Source: a bacterium
Lineage (GTDB): Bacteria; Bacteroidota; Bacteroidia; Flavobacteriales_D; Sanyastnellaceae
Direction of reading: 5' to 3'
Assembly: GCA_029979565.1 (NCBI GenBank)
Contig: JAPOHG010000011.1
Location: 1 to 45,594, forward strand
DNA length: 45,594 nucleotides
Notes under the pieces: model-generated
Database searches by the model: none
Told to the model about the DNA's origin: nothing
What the model saw: only the letters and a program-made list of their open reading frames with translations
In this document: positions 38,530 to 45,594 of the stretch, piece after piece
How positions within the stretch are numbered: position 1 is the first letter of the stretch
Layout: each line of letters opens with the position of its first letter
Program-made: the position numbers and the translations under genes

Positions 38530-40161
38530 ATGGACAAGGGTCACCAAGGCGATGTGCATGGGAAGGATTGCAGCGATTTGTCTGCGCAGATGGTGGACGT
38601 TCGGTTCCCGGCCCAATGGAGCACGGACGAAGCCCAGATTGAAAAGGCATTGGCTCAGTCATTGGGATGTCGGCTGTCGGATCTGGGAGAATACCGTGTG
38701 GTGCGCAAAAACCTGGATGCCCGAAAACGACCGGTTCAAGCAGTTTGGCGATTTGAAGTGGCACAGGCTGAGGGACGGTTGCCGAGCGTCCGCGTGCCCG
38801 ACCTGCGGCTGCGGGCCCTCTCGGACGATGCCGAATCGGTCTATGTAGTCGGTGCGGGACCTGCTGGTCTGTTTGCTGCCCTCACACTCATTCGTCAAGG
38901 CCGAAGGCCCGTTGTTCTGGAGCGCGGTCAGTCGGTGCGCCAACGCCGGAGGGATCTGGTTAAAATCACCCGCGACCACATCGTGGATCCGGATTCGAAC
39001 TATTGTTTTGGTGAAGGCGGTGCAGGTACGTACAGCGATGGAAAACTCTACACGCGAAGTCACAAGCGCGGTGACATCCGCGGCGCATTGGAGTGGCTGG
39101 TGCACTTCGGCGCAGATCCAGCAATCTTGGTGGATGCCCACCCACACATTGGGACGAACAAGCTCCCGCAGATCATCCAGCGCATGCGTGAGGCCATCTG
39201 CGAGGCGGGGGGACAGGTGCATTTTGGGGCACGATTGGTTGACGTCCAAGCGGTGAATGGGAAGCTGGAGGCTGTGGAATGGGAAGAATTGGCCACGGGA
39301 CAATGCAACCGCCGCCCCGCGAAGCACCTGATCTTGGCTACGGGACACAGTGCGCGGGATGTGTTTGAATTGTTCGATGCCAAAGGCTGGATGCTTGAAT
39401 CCAAGCCTTTCGCGATGGGTGTGCGCATTGAGCACCCACAGGCCCTGGTTGACTCCATTCAGTACCACGGCGAGGAACGCGGAGACGCCTTGCCGCCTGC
39501 ATCCTATCGCCTGGTGTGTCAAGCCCATGGGCGAGGGGTGCACTCGTTTTGCATGTGTCCTGGCGGGATTGTGGCCCCATGTGCTACTGAACCGGAGCAA
39601 GTGGTCACCAACGGCTGGTCGCCTTCGAAGCGCAATAACCCCTTTGCCAATTCGGGGATGGTGGTCCAGTTGACACCCGTGGATTGGGAGGAACTGGGGT
39701 TCAAGGGACCGCTCGGTGGGTTGGCCTTCCAACGCGCGGTTGAACGCTCGTGCTGGGAGGCCGCAGGCCAAACACAGCGGGCTCCGGCGCAACGGCTGGC
39801 GGATTTTCTGGCCGGTGACCGAGGCAGAACATCCAGTGATTTACCCCCTTGTTCCTATGTGCCCGGCGTCGTTTCTGTAAACCTACGAGCGCTGCTTCCG
39901 GAATTGATTTCGGATGCACTTGCGGAGGGATTGCGCACCTTTGGAAAGCGCATGCCACGCTACTTGGACCGCGATGCCATTCTGATTGCACCCGAATCGC
40001 GCACATCGAGCCCGGTGCGCATACCACGCGACCGCAAGAACTTGATGCATCCGGATGTTGTCGGCTTGTACCCGTGCGGGGAGGGCGGCGGGTATGCCGG
40101 CGGCATATTGTCAGCCGCCTTGGATGGCATGCGGGTGGCTGCAGCCGTGAATTCTAAATGA
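38530..40161 (+). CDS. FAD-dependent dehydrogenase of the COG2509 family
   Basis: 543 residues. Start at the ATG at 38530; the upstream ATG at 38458 overlaps the promoter region of the E1 gene and would add 24 residues without similarity. After an N-terminal domain of about 95 residues (QIEKALAQSLGCRLSDLGEY ...) comes the dinucleotide-binding motif VYVVGAGPAGLFAALTLI, then PVVLERGQSVRQRRRDL, NYCFGEGGAGTYSDGKLYTR, LILATGHSARDVFE, GVHSFCMCPGGIVAPCATEP (redox-interesting Cys pair) and LYPCGEGGGYAGGILSAALDG. The family is widespread and uncharacterised; flavin binding is clear, the substrate unknown. A strong bidirectional terminator follows. Confidence 0.92.
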   Translation: MDKGHQGDVHGKDCSDLSAQMVDVRFPAQWSTDEAQIEKALAQSLGCRLSDLGEYRVVRKNLDARKRPVQAVWRFEVAQAEGRLPSVRVPDLRLRALSDDAESVYVVGAGPAGLFAALTLIRQGRRPVVLERGQSVRQRRRDLVKITRDHIVDPDSNYCFGEGGAGTYSDGKLYTRSHKRGDIRGALEWLVHFGADPAILVDAHPHIGTNKLPQIIQRMREAICEAGGQVHFGARLVDVQAVNGKLEAVEWEELATGQCNRRPAKHLILATGHSARDVFELFDAKGWMLESKPFAMGVRIEHPQALVDSIQYHGEERGDALPPASYRLVCQAHGRGVHSFCMCPGGIVAPCATEPEQVVTNGWSPSKRNNPFANSGMVVQLTPVDWEELGFKGPLGGLAFQRAVERSCWEAAGQTQRAPAQRLADFLAGDRGRTSSDLPPCSYVPGVVSVNLRALLPELISDALAEGLRTFGKRMPRYLDRDAILIAPESRTSSPVRIPRDRKNLMHPDVVGLYPCGEGGGYAGGILSAALDGMRVAAAVNSK

Positions 40162-40189
40162 AAAAAGCCACCCGAGAGGTGGCTTTTTT
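40161..40189 (+). terminator. Bidirectional intrinsic terminator
   Basis: GCCACC (40167-40172), loop CGAGA, GGTGGC (40178-40183), with paired A and T runs on both sides. Serves the flavoprotein gene and the convergent outer-membrane protein gene. Confidence 0.9.
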
Positions 40190-40226
40190 GGTGAGGCCTG
40201 TGGGCCCCGGTGGTCAATTGGTTCGT

Positions 40227-41750
40227 TTATTCCGCGGCAGCGGTTCCTTCGTTCAATTGTTCGTTCAGGGCGGCAACCACCGCGACGTCGACCAATTTCC
40301 CATTGAATTCACCCACGATGAAGGCTTCTGTAAACCCTGCTTGTTGCATGTCTTCCAATCGAGCTTGGGCGTCGAGCATGGAATAAACCGGTTGCGTCAC
40401 GAAGGTCATCTTGCTCGACTGATCGAATTTTTGGGTGACCAGGCCTTTCAATAAGAAGGGCGTGATGCGCTCCACGTCCAACGTGCGCACGTTGGGCGCC
40501 AGTTGAATGCGGTAGGAAGGACGAATGGCGGGCATTACGGCACGCAAGGCGTCGATATTCATGCCTTCCAAAGCGCTTGTGGCAGCCGCTGGAGCCGGTG
40601 CTGGAGCAGCTGGAGTGCGGAGGGCCTTGACCTTGATCGTTGATTTATCGGTCCCGAAAGATTTCAGCAAGCGAACTTCGGCGGGGGTCAACCCGTTGCT
40701 GCTTACGGCCTGCACAGCAGGAGCTGATTCAGGAGTTTCGATGCGTTGGAAGACTTCCAAGGCAGGAGCCGTTTGCTCGCTGCGCTGCGCAGTGACCGCT
40801 TCCCATTGCGCCTCAGACAATGCGATGCCTTGCATGTTCACGCGGGTGTGTGGGGAGAAGGGTTCGAGGTCTTCGTAATCGGCAACACCGTCCTTGTCGG
40901 AGTCCGTTGGACATCCGCGCTTGTCAACGGATGCACCGAGCGGTGTCGCTGGGCAACGGTCGCGGTTGTCTTTCACACCGTCTTGGTCAAAATCATTGCC
41001 CAATTCAGCCAATTCCACCGGAAGCTCGATGCGGGGCTCTGCGTAGTCCCGACCCACGCGGATGCCAATGCCTGCTTGCGCAGTGGTCAACATATCTGTG
41101 TAACCGGGGCGCGGGTCCAAACTGGCTTCCGCTCCAGCCAACATGGCAAAAGCAGCACTGGCATAAACCCGTGGGGTCAAATTCAAATTCACGCCCATGC
41201 GCAGCGGCACCGCTACATTGCGTTGAGTCGCAGTTTGGGATTCATACGTGTAATCCGGCGTCAATTCTTGGGCAAGAACGTTGGCATTGACGGCGTCTTC
41301 GGCCATGTTGTAGACCTTGCCATTGCTCCAATAGAAATAAGCATTGCCATCGCCGTCAGCCAAGTCAGCAAAATTCGACTGTTGCATGTAGTTGATGCCC
41401 AGTCCAATCCACGGCTGAATAAACTTTTCAGTGGAGTATGGGGTGTGCAAGCGCAAGCCGGCACCAATGCCATACCATTCTGACATCTCGTGTCGGCGAT
41501 TGGCCGCAGTTAACGCCAGACCGCCCCAATTCAAATCTGCATCGGCCGAGCAATACGGCATGATGTCCGTGAAAAGAGAGAGTTGGGTGGAATACGTTCC
41601 GGTGGAGGCAATTTGAATGCCGTCCTCCAAGTTGGAGGCACCAGTGAAGCTCGTGGGTCCGGTAATGACCTGCAAGCCGGTTTGCGCATGAGCGCTTCCG
41701 GCGAAGGCAATGAGCACCGAAATGCACGCAATTTGAATAGCTGTCCGCAT
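40227..41750 (-). CDS. OmpA-like outer-membrane protein with TSP3 repeats and SPOR-like C-terminus
   Basis: 507 residues from the ATG at 41750 (M11 of a longer frame) with signal peptide MRTAIQIACISVLIAFAGSAHAQ. An N-terminal beta-barrel-like region (about 24-250; WYGIGAGLRLHTPY, FIQPWIGLGINY, MGVNLNLTPRVYASAAFAML) is followed by thrombospondin type-3 calcium repeats (DFDQDGVKDNRDRCPATPLG and DSDKDGVADYEDLEP). Instead of the usual OmpA peptidoglycan domain, a Pro/Ala linker leads to a region (about 415-495) with YRIQLAPN ... AQARLEDMQQAGFTEAFIVG, resembling the SPOR-like repeats of Bacteroidota. The replacement of OmpA by a SPOR-like domain is my inference and needs a structure-based search. 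Same strand as the DAO oxidoreductase, 64 bases downstream. Confidence 0.85.
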   Translation of the reverse strand: MRTAIQIACISVLIAFAGSAHAQTGLQVITGPTSFTGASNLEDGIQIASTGTYSTQLSLFTDIMPYCSADADLNWGGLALTAANRRHEMSEWYGIGAGLRLHTPYSTEKFIQPWIGLGINYMQQSNFADLADGDGNAYFYWSNGKVYNMAEDAVNANVLAQELTPDYTYESQTATQRNVAVPLRMGVNLNLTPRVYASAAFAMLAGAEASLDPRPGYTDMLTTAQAGIGIRVGRDYAEPRIELPVELAELGNDFDQDGVKDNRDRCPATPLGASVDKRGCPTDSDKDGVADYEDLEPFSPHTRVNMQGIALSEAQWEAVTAQRSEQTAPALEVFQRIETPESAPAVQAVSSNGLTPAEVRLLKSFGTDKSTIKVKALRTPAAPAPAPAAATSALEGMNIDALRAVMPAIRPSYRIQLAPNVRTLDVERITPFLLKGLVTQKFDQSSKMTFVTQPVYSMLDAQARLEDMQQAGFTEAFIVGEFNGKLVDVAVVAALNEQLNEGTAAAE

Positions 41751-41814
41751 GGGTTCTAAGGGAATTAATTGACAATTCATCCCCGCCCTTTACGCTGGTC
41801 ATCGAGAAAAAGTT

Positions 41815-42936
41815 TCAGTTTGTCATCAATTCCTCCACTGCGAGCTTGCCTACTTCCATGCCAATGGCCACGCCCATCCCTCCCAAACGCACTGCGGCAA
41901 CGGCATTCGGGGCGAACCGCTGCACCAGGGGCGAGCGCATTTCGCCAACACCCAATTGGCCCGACCAATGGTAAGCAACAGCGGTTTCCTTTGTGACCGG
42001 CCACAGTTCGTGCAAGAGGCCTTGCAGCTTGTTAAGCGTCGCCCTTTCATCCAGTGCCCAATGCCGGCCTCCGCCGATGAGCATGCGGTCTTCTATGGGC
42101 CGCGCGTAAACGTACCCGGCATCGATGTGTACCGCGTGGGGGAAATCGAATCCGTTCATCCGTTCGGTGACCAGAACGTGGTTGATCGCGGGTTGAACAT
42201 CAAGTTGGGGGATCAACTGAGCGCCCAGTGCATTGGTAGCGACGAGGATGCGCGGCACGTCCACCGAAGTTGCTTTGCGGCTGAGGGTGCTGATCTGCAA
42301 TTGGCACGCTTCCTTCCTGGTATCGACGGATTCGACGCGGATGCCGGTCAAGATGTCGATCGACTGGGTATGCGCCAACGATTTGAATGCACGGTTCATC
42401 TTACCCGTATCCAGAAGACCTTCCAGCCGAGAGAGAATGGCCGACTCCCCCAAATCGGATCCGAGGTGCGGCAGGGTGCGAGCCCGAATTTTTGCAAAGG
42501 TGTCCGCTGCGCCGGTTACGGGTTGGATCCACCGATTCAAGTCCGCCAACGCTTGAGCCGAGGGAAGCGATTCGCTCCCAGCAGTTGGGAACAATTCCAC
42601 GCTTCCGCAAACGCGGTGCCCCAAAGCTGCATCGCCAAACGTCGAACGAAGCCGTTGCAGGCCTTGCCAGCGTTTCCGTACCAATTCCAATGCGGCTTCA
42701 TCGCCGAGTGATTCCCGGTCGTGCTGCAATTCGGTTGCGCTTCCAAAGCAAGAGAATCCGGCATTCCGTGAAGAACCGCCCCCGCCGAAAGGGTCGGTAT
42801 CTACGACCACGATGCGCCATGCCGGGTGAAGGGACCGCGCATGCAGCGCAGCAGAGAGGCCAACGATTCCGGCTCCCACCACCATCAAATCCACGTCTTC
42901 GAGCCACGCGTTTGATTCCCAATAACTAAATGCCAT
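41815..42936 (-). CDS. FAD-dependent oxidoreductase of the D-amino-acid oxidase (DAO) family
   Basis: 373 residues. N-terminal Rossmann motif VDLMVVGAGIVGLSAALHA with acidic VVVDTDPF at the end of the second strand, then SSRNAGFSCFGS, the region around the flavin seen in glycine-oxidase/sarcosine-oxidase-like members. Later parts include VFVTER-type, here VLVTERMNGF, AGYVYARPIEDRMLIGGG and LGGMGVAIGMEVGKLAVEEL at the C-terminal FAD contact. Amine or amino-acid oxidation in the cytoplasm is inferred; substrate unknown. It is divergent from the large TPR/coiled-coil gene, with 36 bases between starts, and lies upstream of the OmpA-like gene. Confidence 0.9.
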   Translation of the reverse strand: MAFSYWESNAWLEDVDLMVVGAGIVGLSAALHARSLHPAWRIVVVDTDPFGGGGSSRNAGFSCFGSATELQHDRESLGDEAALELVRKRWQGLQRLRSTFGDAALGHRVCGSVELFPTAGSESLPSAQALADLNRWIQPVTGAADTFAKIRARTLPHLGSDLGESAILSRLEGLLDTGKMNRAFKSLAHTQSIDILTGIRVESVDTRKEACQLQISTLSRKATSVDVPRILVATNALGAQLIPQLDVQPAINHVLVTERMNGFDFPHAVHIDAGYVYARPIEDRMLIGGGRHWALDERATLNKLQGLLHELWPVTKETAVAYHWSGQLGVGEMRSPLVQRFAPNAVAAVRLGGMGVAIGMEVGKLAVEELMTN

Positions 42937-42972
42937 ATTTTTACGTTCTAAGTGGAGGACGAACCCTGCGCA

Positions 42973-45594
42973 ATGGCCTGCAAATCAATTCAAAAGAAAT
43001 TTATGCCCGTTTCACAGCTCAGCCGTGGACACAAGGTAGCGCGAATTTTACCTCGAAGGTGGATTGCGGTCCTTGCAGTACTCCTCGTATGTGGCCTGGG
43101 TCCATCGGCATCGGCGCAAGAAGACTTGCTGTCGGTGTTTGGAACGGTCAAGCACGAGGAGAGCAATAAGAAATTGCAAGACGTGCGGGTGGTGGTGTAC
43201 CAGGACGGTGTTGAATTCGATGCCATTTCCACGGATGCGAGAGGTGGATACGCGTTCGATTTGCCTCTTCGGCACAGCTACACGTTTAGTTTTGAGTTGG
43301 CAGCGCACAGCAACAAACGCATTGAGGTGGATGCTTCTGGCATTCCAATGGATGTGAAAGGCACGCGGAACATGGACTTGGACATGAGCATGATGCCGCT
43401 GCCGCCGGGTTTTGATGCCAGCATTTTCGAAGATCCTTATGGCCGAGGAGAATATTCGGCAGACCAAAACACCGTTATTTTCGATAGCAATTACACGGTC
43501 CGGATGCGCAACAAGGTGAATGCCGAGCTGGCGCGATTGGAGCGCATGGCAGGGCAAGCGGAAGAAATGCGCGAGAAGTTCGATGACTTTGTCCAAAAAG
43601 GCGACCGCGCAAAATCCAACCGAGAATGGCAGAAGGCCGTGGACTTCTATGATTCTGCCTTGGATCTGTTTCCGGAAGAAGGCGATGTTGCGGCCAAACG
43701 GGAAGAGGCCCAACGCGAGTTGGATGCTGCCAATGCTGCCAGCGCGGACGAAGCGGCATTTCAGGCATTGCTCGATGACGCAGATCGTGCGCTATCCAAA
43801 GATCAATTGGATGCCGCTCGGGACGGATTTGAGGCAGCGAAAGACATGCGGCCAGATGCCCAGGAACCGAGAGATGGTTTGCGAAGGGTGGACGAACGGG
43901 AAGAGGCCTTGGCGAATTCTGCCGAAGCCGATGAAGAGTACAATGAACTCATCGAAGACGGGGACATCTATTTCGACCGGGAACAGTGGGATCGGGCGAT
44001 TGACAAATTCGCTGAGGCCAGTGCGCTGAAGCCCAACGAATCCTACCCGAAGAACCGCATGGAGGAGGCGCAGATTCGCCAGGCGGATTTGGCCGCTCAG
44101 CAAGCCGACCTCATTGCCAAAACCATCGAATACGAGGCCTTGATCGACGAGGCGAACTTGCTTTTCCGTGACGACGATTACGCTGAAGCATTGGTGAAGT
44201 ACGAAGCCGCGGGATCGGTGCTGCCCGCAGAACGCTTTTGGCAACAGCGTGCAGAAGCTTGCCGAGAGCGCATGTCCGAAGCGGACGCCAAAGATGCTGG
44301 ACGGCGGAACCGAGCCACCGAGGAAGCCGAGCGCGAAGCTGCGGCCGCCCTTGAACGTGAGCAGCGGGAAAACTACAACCGCATCAATGACGACGCGGAT
44401 GAAGCATTCCGTAACAACGACTACGCTTCTGCCATTGCACAGTACAATGACGCGCTGGCTATTTTCCCAGACGAACGGTACCCCAAACAGCGCATTGCGG
44501 AAGCAGAGAAGCGCTTGGCCCGTGCTCAAGACGCTGCAGCGGCTGACGATGATCGCGCGGATGAGAGGGACTCGGGAAGAAGTGAGGTGGACGCAGGCTC
44601 GGTAGCCGATGATGCCGAATGGGATGCGGCCAATGCTGCAGCCGATGAAGCACGCGCTGCTCGGGAAGCGGCAGAAGCAGCTGCACGTTCGGAAGCGGAG
44701 CAAGTCGAATCGGCTTATGACCAAGCCATTGCAGCTGCCGACGAAGCCTATGCTCGTCAGCAATGGACACAAGCCCAACGGTTGTATGACGATGCTTTGG
44801 CAGTTAAGCCCGGCGATCGCTATGCCAAATCGCGGAAGGAACGCGCAGAGCGGGCTGCCAACAACGCTTCAGATGACGATTTCGCGGAGCGCGACCAAGG
44901 GCCGTCGGAAGCTGACCTCGAGCGCGAACGTGCGGCCATGGAACGCGAAGCTCAATGGGAGGCGGAACGCCAAAACGAGGCCGCCCAAGCCTTGGAGGCC
45001 CGGCTACTGGCCGATCAGCAAGCTGAACGCGATCGAGAAGAAGCCGAACGTCAAGAACAGGCCGAACGGGATCGCCGGCGCGCCGAAAAGTTGGCGCAGC
45101 AGATGAACAATTCGGACAAAGACGAGGTGGAGGCTTACTACAAAGCGGCGTTGGAAAGCGAGGCGGAAGCTCGAAAGCAAGAGGTGGAAGAGAAGAAAGC
45201 GGCGCAAGAGCAATTGCTCCGTGACGCTCAGCGCAGTGCGGCAGAACGCGTTGACCGCGACCTCCAAGCGCAGAAGGACATCGAGCGTCAGGGCCGCGCC
45301 ATCAATGAGGCCGGTGCAGCCCAACAAGCAGAGCGTCGACGGGAAGAGGAAGAACGAAAAGCAGCTTACGAAGCCAAGGCGGATGAAGCCCAGGCGGTTG
45401 GTTCGGAAATGATTCAACAAGGCGCCCGCGACGCGGAGAACCAACGCCGCCGGAAGCGTCGTCTCGAGGAGCGCCGTGCCCAAGATTACACCTTGAACGT
45501 TCCGGAGGTGGAGGCCAAGAAGCGGTCGTTCCGGAACCTCTTCCAAGGGCTCTCCCGCACCGCCGAAGACCGCCGCAGCGAATCCCGTGCACAG
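42973..45594 (+). CDS. Large secreted TPR/coiled-coil protein with N-terminal carboxypeptidase-regulatory-like domain (partial, 3' end outside window)
   Basis: At least 874 codons, open to the right edge. Start at the ATG at 42973 (AGGA 12 bases upstream), with the ATG at 43003 as an alternative; either gives a signal peptide with VLAVLLVCGLGPSASAQ. Next is a carboxypeptidase-regulatory-like beta-sandwich (VFGTVKHEESNKKLQDVRVV ... DARGGYAFDLPL). From about residue 200 come six TPR-like repeats, e.g. YNELIEDGDIYFDREQWDRA (43939), YEALIDEANLLFRDDDYAEA (44131), YNRINDDADEAFRNNDYASA (44374) and YDQAIAAADEAYARQQWTQA (44715). From about residue 640 there is a very long Glu/Arg/Ala/Gln-rich coiled coil. 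No OmpA or other anchor domain is seen before the edge. Probably periplasmic or outer-membrane-associated scaffold; family not recognised. Confidence 0.85.
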   Translation, partial: MACKSIQKKFMPVSQLSRGHKVARILPRRWIAVLAVLLVCGLGPSASAQEDLLSVFGTVKHEESNKKLQDVRVVVYQDGVEFDAISTDARGGYAFDLPLRHSYTFSFELAAHSNKRIEVDASGIPMDVKGTRNMDLDMSMMPLPPGFDASIFEDPYGRGEYSADQNTVIFDSNYTVRMRNKVNAELARLERMAGQAEEMREKFDDFVQKGDRAKSNREWQKAVDFYDSALDLFPEEGDVAAKREEAQRELDAANAASADEAAFQALLDDADRALSKDQLDAARDGFEAAKDMRPDAQEPRDGLRRVDEREEALANSAEADEEYNELIEDGDIYFDREQWDRAIDKFAEASALKPNESYPKNRMEEAQIRQADLAAQQADLIAKTIEYEALIDEANLLFRDDDYAEALVKYEAAGSVLPAERFWQQRAEACRERMSEADAKDAGRRNRATEEAEREAAAALEREQRENYNRINDDADEAFRNNDYASAIAQYNDALAIFPDERYPKQRIAEAEKRLARAQDAAAADDDRADERDSGRSEVDAGSVADDAEWDAANAAADEARAAREAAEAAARSEAEQVESAYDQAIAAADEAYARQQWTQAQRLYDDALAVKPGDRYAKSRKERAERAANNASDDDFAERDQGPSEADLERERAAMEREAQWEAERQNEAAQALEARLLADQQAERDREEAERQEQAERDRRRAEKLAQQMNNSDKDEVEAYYKAALESEAEARKQEVEEKKAAQEQLLRDAQRSAAERVDRDLQAQKDIERQGRAINEAGAAQQAERRREEEERKAAYEAKADEAQAVGSEMIQQGARDAENQRRRKRRLEERRAQDYTLNVPEVEAKKRSFRNLFQGLSRTAEDRRSESRAQ

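Noticed and set aside
38659-39792. A 377-codon minus-strand frame opposite the COG2509 flavoprotein gene.
   Set aside because: The sense frame has a full dinucleotide-binding signature; the antisense product has no recognisable features.
43792-44778. A 328-codon minus-strand frame opposite the large TPR/coiled-coil gene.
   Set aside because: The plus-strand frame has a signal peptide and clear repeats. The antisense frame is low-complexity shadow rich in Arg, Phe and Leu.

Overview
This is a chromosomal segment from a member of the Bacteroidota, probably a marine or freshwater Flavobacteriales-like lineage with a fairly high GC content. The evidence is several secreted proteins with type IX secretion (T9SS) C-terminal domains of both sort A and sort B, a TonB-dependent receptor with a carboxypeptidase-like N-terminal domain, a fused alpha/beta 2-oxoacid dehydrogenase E1, bacillithiol proteins (BshC and a YtxJ-type protein), and promoters of the Bacteroidota type (TTTG ... 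TAnnTTTG). Finer placement is not possible from sequence alone.

Layout. 1-3.8 kb: a CaiB-type CoA-transferase (cut by the left edge) and a photolyase on the minus strand, divergent from a secreted cupredoxin / 3xFAS1 / T9SS protein. 3.8-12.6 kb: a sugar-nucleotide-epimerase-like protein, a secreted choice-of-anchor-B protein with calcium-type repeats, a TonB receptor plus ABC exporter pair, and a divergent oligopeptide-binding lipoprotein. 12.7-16.8 kb: an ACMSD-like amidohydrolase, an ECF sigma / membrane protein / envelope protein operon, and a T9SS sort-B protein. 16.8-22.9 kb: BshC, a HAD-like protein, RuvX/YqgF, a family 9 glycosyltransferase, a small secreted protein, DnaN and a rhomboid protease. 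23.0-27.9 kb: a SirB1-family protein, an aminotransferase plus PglC-like sugar transferase pair for surface glycan synthesis, a Crp/Fnr regulator, a DUF3108 protein and a DUF1573 lipoprotein. 28.0-35.4 kb: a CtpA-type protease, a secreted trypsin-like protease, then the operon ytxJ - pRiA4b-ORF3-like - miaA - mutS2. 35.5-45.6 kb: a small membrane protein, an unknown helical protein, fused E1, a COG2509 flavoprotein, an OmpA-like barrel with TSP3 repeats, a DAO-family oxidoreductase, and a large TPR/coiled-coil secreted protein cut by the right edge.

The window is dense core genome. No stretch longer than about 205 bases lacks a gene. I saw no tRNA or rRNA gene, insertion sequence, CRISPR array, integrase or phage gene. 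I did not find a clear multi-gene defence or mobile system. The most interesting signals are regulatory and architectural: (1) many start codons lie only 3-8 bases after a -7 promoter box, predicting leaderless or nearly leaderless mRNAs; (2) a perfect 12-bp-stem terminator hairpin is embedded in the signal-peptide codons of the DUF3108 gene, right after the DUF1573 stop; (3) two palindromes lie in the control region of the Crp/Fnr gene, one containing a promoter box; (4) tail-to-tail genes are packed with abutting or overlapping stop codons; and (5) several multi-domain envelope proteins have unusual domain orders.
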